64,000 bases of DNA, from positions 95,776 through 159,775 of the forward strand of contig MU129020.1 in assembly GCA_014904985.1 (NCBI GenBank). The letters are read 5' to 3'. This DNA comes from Hydnum rufescens UP504. Its lineage: Eukaryota; Basidiomycota; Agaricomycetes; Cantharellales; Hydnaceae. Numbering within the stretch: position 1 is the stretch's first letter; the number at the start of each line of letters is the position of its first letter. The notes beneath the pieces are model-generated. The model was given only the letters and a program-made list of their open reading frames with translations. It was not told the DNA's origin and made no database searches. Below, in pieces: positions 10,271-21,149 of the stretch. The position numbers were made by a program, and so were the translations under genes.

Positions 10271-12180
10271 ATGCGATTCTTGACTCTTTCTGCCCTTCTT
10301 GCGGCCGCCCACTTAGCTCTAGCGTCGAATGTCCTGGAGGCAACGTCAAAAACTTTCGCAGCCACACTGGGTGATACCCCCTCCCTTGTCGAATTGTGCG
10401 TTCCTGTGAAGCAGTCATCTTGTACTCTTCTTGTAATCTTAATTGGTCCCTTCCTTTATGCCCTAGTTATGCGTCGTGGTGGTATGTGGGTCTCGACTTC
10501 TATCACCCGTATATTTCTCGCTGAACGCTGTATTATTAATACTCTTAATATGCTCTTCGATGCTTTAACAGTGGGCACTGCAAGGCATGGATCACCTCAC
10601 CCGTGGTGTTTTGACGGGGGACTAATATGTTAGCGTGTTAGAACCTCGCTCCCACATACGAGCGACTTGCAGACGCCTTCAGCAAATCCAAGGTATTACT
10701 ACGATTGTAAATACTTCCAGAAATCTCATCTTCCTCCTCTAAGGACAAGGTCAAGATTGTCAAGATTGATGCAGACGGGGATGGGAAGGAAATTGGCAAA
10801 AAATACGACATCAAGGGTTTCCCAAGTACAATTACATGCTCTGTTCTGCACCTCCCTTTTGGCATTAACACATTCGCAATTGTAGCACTCAAGTGGTTCC
10901 CGAAGGGGGTCAATTCCGAGCCGGAAGATTATGCAGGTGGTCGGGATTTGGAGGCATTGAGTACATTGTAGGTTGATTGTGTTAAATGGGTAGGATCTAG
11001 TTTCTTATGGTTCTTTCGTGCTAGCGTCGCCACCAAATCCAGTATCAAATCTGTCATCAAGCCACCGCCACCACCAGTCACCCTCCGGCTGGACACCGAC
11101 TCTTTCAACAAAGTTGCACTCAACAAAGATAAAGATGTCCTTGTCGGTGCGTAGCCTCTGCATTAACAGCCGTCACTGGAATCATTGCTGAGGCTCTTCG
11201 TCCTCCATATAGCTTTTACTGCCCATGGTGGTGAGTTGGATTTGATGCCTGAAACATTTGTGCGCCCCTTATGAAATCGGTGGTGTATAGCGGACACTGC
11301 AAGGCCTTGAAGCCAACTCTGGAAGTTAGTGAGTCATGTTTCTCCGAGTTTTTTCAGTTCTGCAGTTGTCTTACACGCGGATAGTCTCGAAGGACTTCGA
11401 AAGCGAGAGCAGGGTGCGTTCCGATAGGCAGACTCGATAGAATGGTCGGCATGCTCATTCCCTCCCTACTTTCATCTCGCACGCGAACAGTGCATCATTG
11501 CAGATTTCGACGCAGATGCGGAGGAAAACAAGCCCATTGCCAAAGAATACGGTGTCAACTCGTACCCCACAATCAAATTTTTCCCAAGGGTGAGAACAAG
11601 AGCCCAATCGACTATAACCAGGGCCGCAGTGAGGCGGACTTCATCTCCTTTTTGAATGAGCACTGCGGTACCCATCGCGCTCCTGGTGGAGGTCTGGATG
11701 ATGTGGTGCGTGGTCGATACCCCTGACCATGCCACCTCTTTCTTCGTGCTGATCTGTGGGATAGGCTGGTAGAGTCCCACCGCTTGACAGTCTCGCATCG
11801 CAATTCTTCACAGCTGCATCAACCTCTCGTGCTTCGATCTACGAGAAAGCCACGGTCCTCGGCCAGTCGCTTGGTGACGACGCGAGCTACTACCTGCGTG
11901 TGATGCAGAAGCTCGTCAACGGCACGGAAGATTACATCGAGAAGGAAGCCAAGCGGTGCGTCTCACTGCCCGTCCCCTGTTTTGCATCTTCTAATACTTG
12001 TCGAGACGTATGATACTGACTCGTGATCGTCTGGTACAGCCTCACATCGATCCTAAATAAGAAGACACTCGCACCACGTAAGTTGGACGAGATCAAGGTC
12101 AAGGCGAATATCCTTCGTGCCTTTGTGGAGGGCCGAGAGAAGGTCAAGGAGCCGGGGAGCACATCAAGGCCGAGCTGTGA
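10271..12180 (+). CDS. ER protein disulfide isomerase, ERp38/TigA type, two thioredoxin domains
   Basis: Oxidoreductase that forms and shuffles disulfides in the ER. A signal peptide (MRFLTLSALLAAAHLALAS) leads to thioredoxin domain 1 with [23 protein letters not shown] and KYDIKGFPT. Domain 2 has PWCGHCKALKPTLEV and EYGVNSYPTIKFFP. An ERp29-like helical domain follows (ASYYLRVMQKLVNG, RKLDEIKVKANILRAF), ending HIKAEL, which is only a weak match to an HDEL retention signal. Microexons at 10467-10481 and 10572-10584 carry the first active site; the intron after 10584 has a GC donor (AAG/GCATGG) with a normal branch site and AG. Two one-base losses break the frame, in CCC at 11583-11585 and in GAGCC near 12150. 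Restoring one base at each gives an unbroken family match. A third possible slip at the second active site is avoided if the donor lies two codons later. Confidence 0.9.
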
Positions 12181-12893
12181 TACCTTTGTTCTGTACATAA
12201 CTAATCTACCTATTACATAGCACATTGGACCACCTTATTTGTTGCATTGGATATGCCATCGCCGAAGCCGCTTGCTTTGGCGGGAACTAGTCCACCGTGA
12301 GCTACTTTGTATGCCCTCAGCTGGTGTTTTATCCAATCATAGCCCTCATGAGGGAAAGTGCAAACCAATCATCTCAGTGAGACGACGCATCCTGAAACTA
12401 CTCAAAATCAACAAACCAGAACTGGAATCTGAACCTCGAATCAAGAAAGGGGAAAGAACTGCAAACGCATCGAGCCCAAGTCAAATATATCATGAAGGGG
12501 GAAGAGAATGAAAGACGCCACAGTGGCCCAAAACATTGCAGTGTGCAAGAACAAGTGCCTCAGAATCCATCTCATTCCAAATGCACTTGCTACGTCGACC
12601 ATTGCAAACATGACAAGGATTTCGATCCACAGGAGAAAGCTCCTTCATTTGCTCCCAAAACTGTTAAAACTGGCAACATTTCATCACCACATCTTGCTCC
12701 AGGGCAATGGCACACAGGACAGACAGCTCTATGACAGTGAGATGAAAGACTTTGCCCAAGCAGCCGAACATCTCGCATTGCAACGGGGTCCATTATCAAC
12801 CAAAGAACATCCCACTCAGCATTCATTTTCACTCGGATAATGCTATAGCCCCCCAATGTATATTCGTACAGCATGAGGGAGCCATATAAAAAA
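12181..12893. other. Convergent 3' region between the disulfide isomerase and ferrochelatase
   Basis: About 710 bp between two stop codons that face each other. Open frames of 80-110 codons exist (for example 12508-12840 plus), but they overlap each other on both strands and show no domain. No RNA gene or repeat is recognised. Confidence 0.45.
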
Positions 12894-14288
12894 TCATACG
12901 CGCCCGCCGCGCGCGAACCACGTCTTCTGGTCTGCGCAAGTTTCGTTCGTGCAGCCCGGACAGCGAAGCATCATCTGCGTGCTCGCAGCCCCCCGCCGCC
13001 CTGAGTCGACATCACGAATGTGCTCGGCTGCAATGTCCGCCAGCGCCCGAGCGAATATCGGGGAGCCATTAAGGGATTCTGCCCGCTGAAGATTCATACC
13101 CAACTGTACACAAGTACTATAGTTTAGACACCTCCGAACCCGGATAAAGCGGAAGAAGCCCGAACCTCTTTGGCTTCCGAGCCATATTCCAGGTCGAGCT
13201 CGAAGAGGGTCTCGATATGATCGCTAGTGAAAGCCACAGGGATAAGAATAACATCCTTCCGGCCAGTCCGTGCGAGTCCCTTGAGGGCATCAGGGGTCTT
13301 CATCCCCATCCACGGTTTCGGACCCACTTGCGACTGCCATACGAGCCTATACGAGCTCTCGAATCCATTCCTTTCCCGTAACCGCCCAATGACAGCAGTG
13401 ACAGTCGAAGAGACTTCAAGAACGTACGGATCACCTCGATTGACAATATCCATTGGAAGTGAGTGTGCGGAAAAAAGAAGTACGACCCCAGGGCGTGCAG
13501 ACTCGGGTATTTGGCGAGTGAGGCCAGTATGTTTTCGGCTATAGATTCGACCAGACCTGGATGCGTAGCCCATCGGTCCACGACACTCCACTGGACACCA
13601 GAATTCCCATCCATGCCAAGTGCAGGTGCTCTTCGGAACAGCTCGTTAAGACTACTACCAGTGGTGGAACAACTATATTGCGGATACTGCGAAAAAGCAA
13701 CAGCACGCTTGACGCCGTCGGCTTTCATGGCCTGTAGAGTCTCATTCGTCAGCGGGTCGGCATAGCGAAACATGGTATATGCTTTGTGTGGTGCCGTTTG
13801 GGGACTGAGCTCGTCCAAGAGCTTCACCATTGCCTTGCCTTGGTGCTCTGTCCATCGTCGAATGGGTGACCCTCCCCCAATTTTCGCGTATTGCTCCTCA
13901 ATAGACGGCGTCCGCCGCTTTGCTATTACCGGCGCGATAAGACGTTGAAATGGGAGCGGGATCAAGTCCGAGTCGTGAAATAGTCGCGACAAAAATGAGT
14001 GAACTTCTGAGAGCTGTCAGAAACATCAGACCAGTGATCCACCCAAAGCTGAGGATAACACACCGTGGAGGGACCTCCCATATTCATAAGAACAACAGCT
14101 ACACATATTTGACGGGGCCCCGGTTAGTTGCACATCTAGGAACGCACGGGTCGGCACACCTGTTGGTCTGCAGATAATTACTTCAGTTGCATAGTAATAA
14201 AGAATTCTCAAACGACTTGCCCAGAACTACGCACTCGTGGGCGAGTGATTGTCGCCATGCCGACCTTGTGCATCGTCTTAGAAGCCAT
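12894..14288 (-). CDS. HEM15: Ferrochelatase, mitochondrial
   Basis: Last enzyme of heme synthesis: inserts Fe(II) into protoporphyrin IX at the mitochondrial inner membrane. The short basic N-terminus ([18 protein letters not shown]) fits a targeting peptide. It leads through an intron to [11 protein letters not shown] and then [22 protein letters not shown]. Family motifs follow: [39 protein letters not shown] (active-site region), [46 protein letters not shown] (catalytic His and Glu) and [12 protein letters not shown]. The C-terminus [10 protein letters not shown] supplies cysteines of the [2Fe-2S] site. One base is missing in the GGG (plus strand) at 13505-13507: restoring it joins LAKYP to [11 protein letters not shown]. 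The splice upstream of VVLMNMGG is not certain, so the exact start is provisional. Confidence 0.92.
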
Positions 14289-14626
14289 TGGCGCCAAAAA
14301 AAATCCTCGATTGTTGTTGTCGTTAGTTAAGCTCGGGAATCTCCGGCGACGCGGATCTCGCCCAACTCCCACGATTTTATTCTCGAAGTTCGTGCCCGTC
14401 CTTGGAGCACTCCTTATGGCCTGGCAAGCTCAATGTGTATTATTATCCAAGTGTCGGAGTCCGACGATAATTTACGTCAACAAGCCAGAGCCCCAGCGAC
14501 CACCTATCCAGGATGCATAATCCATCCTGGCTCTGCCGATACGGTCGAAAGAACACACAGATAGTCCGCTCAGACTCATCCACTTAGAAGCCCATCTATT
14601 GGCAGCGATGAAATATGCATGATACT

Positions 14627-15885
14627 TCATTGAATAAGAATCATCCAGGCCAATATAAAGTAGAATAGACTGTAGCTCCCAACGTTGAGCTTCACCGCCT
14701 AGATGACGTTAAGTCGAGCACTTACAGGATTGGGTATACGGCAAGCATGATGCGCTGCTGCTCAATTTTAGTGCCGTCCAAAAAGTTTATCGAGGCTTAA
14801 AAGAGGAAATATGAGCAACCTGCAACCACGGATTATACAATAACAAAAATTTTCACCCCATACAGACCAAGCCCACGCTCCAAGAGCAACTGGACCACGC
14901 ACCCATAATACCCGTACAAACGCGGAAATAATGCCCGCTATTACGAGGGGAATACACAGTAGCCCAGTACACAGAGCGATTGGAAGAAGGACCTGTGAGA
15001 TCACTCAAGTTCAGCGGAGGTCCACGAATGAGATCATATAATATGCGTCGCACACTCTCCCACCAAGAAGTTTAGTATTGAGGGTGACTGTCAAAGAACC
15101 CAGAGATACAATGACCACGACTCCAGTGAACACCCTAGTGATTGTGACTTAGGGGCCTGAAACGTATAGTAAGAAAAAGATCTAAGGAAGAACACAAATT
15201 GTCACGAACATTCACACTCAACGTAATGCCCAGAGCAAGACATAAGATGAGAGGTCCCCAGAGGTCCAATCGCTGAAAACGGCTGGTCAGCAAGACGATA
15301 TCGCGTCTTTAGGGTCAGTAGAACGAACCGCAAGGCCTCTTTCCCAACGTCCGTCCTTCTTGGATACAGCACCTGAATTAGTTTTGAGTATATGGACAAT
15401 AAATCACGACTCTAAAGAGTGTCGGAATGGTGAGCGTGATTCAAAAGTAAAGGGCGGTTCCTACGATAGTGGTGAGAACCGGTTCATCCAAGGTATCATC
15501 CCCTGCATATCTTGGAATACAATAAAAGGTCAGTCCCTGCGCTTGTGCTCCTCCACCATCGCACAAACCTCGTCTCGACTTGAACACCGCCAACTGTTTG
15601 ACGAACGGCCGGCTTAACTCCCACAGGGACACTTCCAATATTTCCTGAAAGCCCTGCCGAGCCGCCAGCACCACTTGAAGACGGTATTGGCATAGCTTCA
15701 GCGCGTATTTTCCCTTTCTTTGAATTGCTGACTGGAGAGGCATCGGCTGCAGGCAGCGCAGCTCCAGAAAATGCGGGCATACTCGATTCGTCAAATTCAT
15801 CATCGTCCGCCGGGATGAACTGCGCATCTTTCGATGCAGTAGTAGAGTCCATCATCGTCGTGTCCAGCTGCGGGAAATGCCGCAC
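14627..15885 (-). CDS. YIP4: Yip1-domain Golgi membrane protein, Yip4/YIPF6 type
   Basis: Five-helix membrane protein of the YIPF family, which binds Rab GTPases and acts in ER-Golgi traffic. A polar N-terminus (MMDSTTASKDAQF, acidic DDDEFDES) precedes DTLDEPVLTTISRDL and KLIQVLYPRR, the family signature before the first helix. Then come DWDLWGPLILCLALGITLSVN, FTGVVVIVSLGSLTVTLNTKLLGG, the SFFQSLCVLGYC segment, IISAFVRVLWVRGPVALGAWAWS, and the last helices LAVYPILLFYFILAWMILIQ. The frame holds only after adding one base at each of three G/C runs: near 15266, 15133-15135 and 14947-14950. That is the highest density of such slips in the window. Three in-frame start codons (15885, 15855, 15852) are possible; the first is reported. 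Confidence 0.85.
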
Positions 15886-16078
15886 AATGTATAACGAGCC
15901 AATGGAGTAACACAGTATGGAAGTTGGAACACCAAACCTCTGCAGTTGAAGATTTCGCGCGTTCTAGCAAAAGCAGCTTCCAGTTTCGAAGGGTTTATGC
16001 TACAACACCAGTCAACGAGTATGTCGGTAGATCCGTATTATGATGTAATGGTCAAGTGTAGGGTTTACGAGAGACTAT
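15886..16078. other. Spacer between YIP4 and the GNAT gene
   Basis: A gap of 193 bp on the minus strand, read as YIP4 promoter plus the 3' UTR of the acetyltransferase gene. The first 40 bases look like an intron end (TTTCCCGCAG), so YIP4 might have an extra 5' exon here. Confidence 0.35.
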
Positions 16079-17426
16079 CTACGATTGTCGAAGCCTTAGA
16101 CGCAGAGCATTCCGACAGGCCTGCGATTTGGGGTGCAAATAATCCTGGTAGAATCCTACTACGAATCCTTCAGACTTGAATCCGATTTTGTTGTATAAAA
16201 GCTTCAGGATTCTATCAATACATAACCGCCTGGTACTATTTTCCACACATACCATAGCATCACTATTTGCAGAAACATGAAGAGTAATGTCTCGCGTGTC
16301 GTTAGATTTGATTAAATGGTATAGCATCGTCCTACCACACGTAACCAGATTGTATCAGTCACTTCTGGACTGAGATTTCGGAGGCTGACACGTACAAGCC
16401 GATTCCTGAATTTTCCCAACCAGTCTTTACGGCAATATAAGTTATGTATGCATCGTCTGGAGGCGGCGAGATAAGTGCGACTCCAACTACGAGGAGTTTG
16501 TACGTCGCGACAACAGTATATTTTTTAGGGTTCGCGAGGGATGCAGTAACTAGGAAGTATGAATGGTGTTAGCAAACCGCGCAGCGATATCACAAATGAA
16601 ACCTTACTATCGATTCCAGGCCAAAATGCAGTTGTTAGAAGCTCATGCACCTGTTGCACGTGTTTTTGCTGAAGACAAACATACGCAAGGGGCTCGATGG
16701 GCTCGACTACATCATCACGCAAGTGGCTGCGACCATTGATTAAAATCTACGGTGATTCTCCTGGAAATGAACCTCACCATTTCATTTGGTAATGCCGCCG
16801 AATATCTTTCATAAGTTTGAGCCACGGGGGGTCTGTCTCCCAATCCACATATATCAAGGTTCCTGGTGGGTCGTCGACAACATCACGGCTTGAGTGTACT
16901 AGCGAACGCGTGAAGCCATACAGGCGTGAGGCGAATGAATTCTTGTATGCCGTGGTTTGGAGATCTGGGGCGTCCGTGCGAACGGGCCCACCGCCCGGAC
17001 GATTGGACTCGAAAAGTGAATCAGTGGAAACTGTAGGTGACAACGCCAATGGTCTCAAGTTGCGGCGGGAAGAAAGACGTGCATCCAGGGCCAGTCGTCT
17101 GGCCATTATTCGTTTGGCATCAAGGTGTCCTTGCTTCTGGGACAAGATTTGTTCCGTGCTAGAAGCCTCTGCACGACGGAGAAGTCGCTGAGAAGGGTTG
17201 CCCTGTACATGGCTGACACTGTCAAAATTAAGGAGTCGCTTAGGCGACGTACGTCTCATCTAACCTCCGGCGTGATGTATTTATCTTTATCATCGCGTGC
17301 GCGCAGGAATTCATCGAGAAATGCATTAAAACTAAGATCAAAATCCTCCAGTTCTGAGGAGTAAGCATCAGGATGGGCGAGTGACTGATCAAGGAGCGGA
17401 CCAAGCAGATCCAACGGAGCAGCCAT
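16079..17426 (-). CDS. GNAT N-acetyltransferase resembling KAT14/CSRP2BP
   Basis: Acetyl-CoA dependent acetyltransferase; animal KAT14 is part of the ATAC histone acetyltransferase complex, and the fungal role is unproven. The N-terminal half (MAAPLDLLGPLLDQ, a helix with DEFLRARDDKDKY, then a polar Ser/Arg-rich region) has no recognised domain. It leads to DPPWLKLMKDIRRHYQMKC. The GNAT fold starts at EPLAYVCLQQKHVQQVHELLTTAFWPGID, continues with YTVVATYKLLVVGVALI, DDAYITYIAVKTGWENSGIG (acetyl-CoA binding region) and MLYHLIKSND, and ends DITLHVSANSDAM, LLYNKIGFKSEGFVVGFYQDYL. Six exons join in frame with canonical sites; the stop is at 16079-16081. It is very close to the KAT14 catalytic pattern, so the family call is firm and the complex membership is inference. 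Confidence 0.82.
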
Positions 17427-17813
17427 CGAAGTGCAGTTTCAGAGTCTATTAATATTGTGTCGCGTACGTCCACAGAATGAGCGCAGTTGACGTCGGTGAG
17501 GAAACTTCATAACACCGCCACGAGTGCTCCCGGCATGTCCCCTACTTGAACCTCGCCTTTGATACTCCGCCCACTCCTCATGACAGCACTGCTTTAAGGG
17601 TTGTTATTAGCCATAGGCGGCCACTCATGCACGTCTTAGAGTAGGCAGGTGACTTGGCTGCGATACAACTGAGCTGACAAGGCTTGCAGAAAGTCATTGG
17701 TTCATCTTGCGCATGGTTGAGTCGTGATATGTACAATGTCTGACCGTCAGATTGGATACACACAGACTAGGACGTCCAGACTGCTCTAGTTAGGCTACCG
17801 AGAATATCGTTTG
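17427..17813. other. Spacer between the GNAT and wax synthase genes
   Basis: A gap of 387 bp holding the GNAT promoter and the 3' UTR of the acyltransferase gene. No coding potential, repeat or RNA gene is seen. Confidence 0.4.
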
Positions 17814-19122
17814 TTATGGCACCACCGGTTCGGGGTACCAGTTGCCAAAGAGAATGCCACGAACCGGGCTCCAAGAGATAAAGGGCTCTGATCCACCCAG
17901 GAGCCCTGTCTTCACATATGCATCTGCCCACCACCTCGCTGTCCACGGGAACCAAACCCAGGTGAAGATCCTCCTCCACGTGGTACCTGCTCCCAGGTAT
18001 ACAATACAGATGTCGATCCCCATGCCGACGGGCTGGCCAAAGAAAAAAAATATGGTGGACCAGTCTAAAAGCCCACGACGAGCAAGGGCGGGGTTTTGAG
18101 GATGTCGAGCAATGATGGAGACATGAAGTAGGGCGGACAAGAGAAAAACGAGGATGATCTTCGCCACGCGGCCGATCCCCTTATTAGCTTTCGCGTTGCT
18201 ACCCAAAAAGAGCGAAGTTATGCTAGTCGCGAAGCGTACAAAGGATTGGCGATATACGTGATGCCACCGATTGCCCCAAAAATCCTGAATGGAGGTGGCG
18301 AGAAAGGGTGAATCGAACAAGGGTGGCCAGGCGGAGGAAGACGTCAAACCAAACCCAACGCAAATGGCTGACAAGAGTGCGAGATAGATTTCCATGCCAA
18401 ACAGAGTCCACAAGCTGAGTCCAATGACGCAGACGAGCTGTTGGGTGAGTGGTGCGGATGTCACTGGACGAGACGAGGTTAGGTCGAAGGGAATGGCTTT
18501 TATACAGGCGTCCACCGCGTCCGCCGCCAGGTAGCACAGAGCAAACAAGGCAATCCTACGAATGGCAAAGGTTGCCCTCGAGTGCGGGCTCTGGAATTCA
18601 GCAAGGCGCGGGAGGGCAAAGTCCCATCGACGGCCTCTGAACCAGCTGAGACCGCGTATGGTGGCGAAGAGGTCTAAGGCGTATCCTATGCGACCCGATA
18701 GATCTTCGGGGAGTGGTAGCACTTCACCCGTTTGAAGGGATACCCACCTTGGTGGGTCATCCGCCATGAGAAAAAACGCCTCGATAGTTCGTAGAAGACC
18801 AAATGGGCCGTACGACCCAAGCACGGTGTAAACCTTGCGTACGCTGTCAGGAATATGAGAATAGTTCAGGGAGTTGCACACGTACCGTAACGGGCATCAA
18901 TGGATCATAGTGAAGGAAATGGCCAAAGCCAAAATCCCAAAATGCCCAGAGTGCAAATGGGGACAGGAAAAGTCGCGTAAAACGTGCCCCTTGGCTTCCT
19001 GGGAAGGTCAAGGTGAAATAACAAACGATGAGGAGAAAGCAACCAAGGGAAAGGGGCGGCAGGAGAGTCCTTGCAACGGCTGGATTTGCGCCACTGTCGC
19101 TGTAAGTGCTGTTAGCACCCAT
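17814..19122 (-). CDS. MBOAT-family acyltransferase, wax synthase-like
   Basis: Predicted multi-pass ER membrane O-acyltransferase of the type found in fungal meroterpenoid clusters and wax-ester synthesis. Exon 1 (19122 to about 18890) encodes a start MGANSTYS, hydrophobic helices and DFGFGHFLHYDPLMPVT. Exon 2 runs unbroken to the stop and contains GLLRTIEAFFLMADDPPRW, the typical LDLFATIRGLSWF, a long series of membrane helices, SIQDFWGNRWHHVYRQSF (the conserved W-GxRWH block) and LLSALLHVSII with the expected catalytic histidine. The usual C-terminal WxxPWTARW helix is present. The total is about 430 residues, normal for the family. No terpene cyclase or polyketide gene lies nearby, so no pathway is assigned. 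Confidence 0.85.
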
Positions 19123-19499
19123 TTGCTGGCAGTTGTGCAGAATAGGAAATTACATTCGTATTTCAGTGGAGGCTGTGTCAGGCAAGTACCACACCACTGC
19201 TCCAACCTCAATTATTTGGGGCGACCTCGGGCCTCCTGGTCCATCTCCGAAGACTGTGGTCCTCAGAAAACTATGAATAATCCTAGGGTATTTACAAGGC
19301 TGTAGATATTTGCGCTCAAAATTAGGTGCACGTGGGAGTCGCCTGGTTCTAGATGTCCGCGACATCTGAACCAGGCGACAATATGGCACCCAGCCCCCTC
19401 CCGTTTAGTAGTTACAAAATGTAGTTACAGCTTAGAGCTGCAAGGGCTCTGGGCATCGGTTGTTTCCGGTAGCCTGTGGGGGTGAAGTTTTGCCCGTTG
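19123..19499. promoter_or_regulatory. Divergent intergenic region with a long hairpin
   Basis: The region lies between the starts of the wax synthase-like gene (minus) and the FIST gene (plus) and must contain both promoters. Its notable content is the inverted repeat listed separately at 19338-19379. Confidence 0.45.
19338..19379. repeat. Near-perfect inverted repeat (19-bp stem, 3-nt loop)
   Basis: The arms GTCGCCTGGTTCTAGATGTC and GACATCTGAACCAGGCGAC pair over 19 bp with a single bulged T and a CGC loop. The element sits roughly midway between two divergent start codons. It could fold as a hairpin in RNA, extrude as a cruciform, or be a palindromic protein-binding site. Which of these applies cannot be told from sequence. 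Confidence 0.9.
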
Positions 19500-21007
19500 A
19501 TGATAAAAGCAAGCACCTTCATTGCAACCAGCTCCAATGCATTGCTTCGCTATCTCGCCGCTAGAACACCTAACCCCTCCCGGAACAATGCCCTATTCTG
19601 TCTATCTGCAAACTCGGACAATCTAGTGGGACTCACAGCTCGTCTTGGGGAATTTGGCCGAGAAACTGCTGGCTGCATATCTTCCTCTCTTCCTCATCTT
19701 GAAGGACGCGTGATATGCTCGTTACTAGAAATACCTACAGGCATCTCGGCTCCATTTTTATCCCACATTCCCGGGCACCCTGATATACAAGTTGGGCGAT
19801 ATCATGGAATGCACACTCACCGTAACAAAGCAGTCGATCATGTTTCAGAGGAGAAGATGGAGCGAATTCTGATGAACGACGGTGATTGGACCAATTTTGG
19901 AGCTGACAGCAACACACACACCATCCCATCTGGCCTAGACAAATCCCAGTGAGCTTGTGAAGCATATTTTGCCTTCCCAACCAATATGGCTTCCCTGATC
20001 ATGACAGAGAATATGAAACCATTCTCTTCTTCTCCGATCGTTTCCCTGAGGGATTAAATGCCTCTTTGGATCATTACTTTCCTCGCACGTTGAAGGTATG
20101 CACAATGGGTGAGGATGAAGGGATGGGTGCCTCATCTATGGCCTCTAGATGGGCTTAATAGGCTCTTCTACCCCATTCGTTACAGGTCGGCCGGTCACCC
20201 TCCTTCAAAATTCCTCTGTATTATCCGAGGGAGCAGTCGGTTTCGCCGTCCGTGCCCCCTTCTCCATTCCCAGAGAAAGATTTCAGGGCCTAGAGCCAAT
20301 ATCTGATGTCCTTGTTGTCACCGAGTTCAGTTTGGATTCCCCGGTTCCCTTGGACGTTACTGACGTTAGTCCTCGTGTATAGGTCCCAGTCGAACCTTAT
20401 ACACACCTTGAACAACAAAAATCCGAGCCAATTATTGGTTCAGGCCATCAATTCCTCTTCTATTTCTTCTCGTGTGCCATTGCTCAGCCTCAAGGATGAG
20501 GAGTATTATCTAGCGGTTTTGGATACTAAAGGAGAGGTCCGTGATTTGGTTTTGAGGACGCCGATGTCGTCAAACTCATTATAGTACGTGACTTCAGTCT
20601 ATTGACAAGTTATTTACGATCCTTTCCGGAGATCCTTCGCGCGGCTCTTTGGCTCTCAATGCCAGGTCTTCGCCCCCCGTTGGTGCTTGTATCCAGGCAG
20701 GTCAATGACATCCCACACCATCCCAGAATCTTATATACTACATTTCCAGTTGTTACGGCGAGCGCGCTCTTTGGACCCTTCGGACCCTCTGAACCGCATA
20801 CCTAAACAAAGCCATTCTATAACCTTCATCACATCGCCTTCCGATGTCCCATTATCCTCGCTGAAGGACATCGACGGGGAAGAAGGAATTACTCTGGGCA
20901 ATCGATTCGTGGCTTCAAGCGAAAATGGATACCTATTGGGCGGGCCGCAACCGATTTGGCATACATCAGTGGAAGGGGCCTCTGTCACCTCTTCATGGAC
21001 TCAATAG
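19500..21007 (+). CDS. FIST-domain protein
   Basis: FIST (F-box and intracellular signal transduction) proteins are predicted small-ligand sensors; no fungal function is known to me. The N-terminal part (MIKASTFIATSSNALLRYLAARTP, FCLSANSDNL, GFGREtAG-like segment) precedes YETILFFSDRFPEGLNASLDHYFP and the hallmark GLIGSSTPFVTGRPVTLL, then SEGAVGFAVR. The C-terminal FIST_C half has NLIHTLNNKNPSQLL, YYLAVLDTKGEVRDLGFED, SGDPSRGSLALNARSSPPVGACIQ and ITLGNRFVASSENGYLLGG. One G is missing in GG at 20548-20549, and the junction around 20585-20610 also needs a one-base change or an undetected intron. An in-frame ATG at 19476 could extend the start by eight codons. Confidence 0.65.
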
Positions 21008-21149
21008 TACTCGCTGTTCGCGTCCTTTATGCGACATATAGACAGTCTCCGTATGGAGGGTGAGGACTGCGATGAGGTCCCTTGGTACATTCGTAATCGT
21101 TGGACAATCCTAGCATCAGAACGAAACCGAGAAACAATGTCTAGACTGT

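Noticed and set aside
11210..11235. Frameshift at the second CGHC active site of the disulfide isomerase
   Set aside because: Using the donor GC/GTAGCC instead of G/GTGCGT keeps the frame (VGAFYCPWCGHC), so no sequence error is required.
12508..12874. Overlapping 94- and 110-codon ORFs on both strands
   Set aside because: No protein signature, and they lie in the 3' region between two convergent genes.
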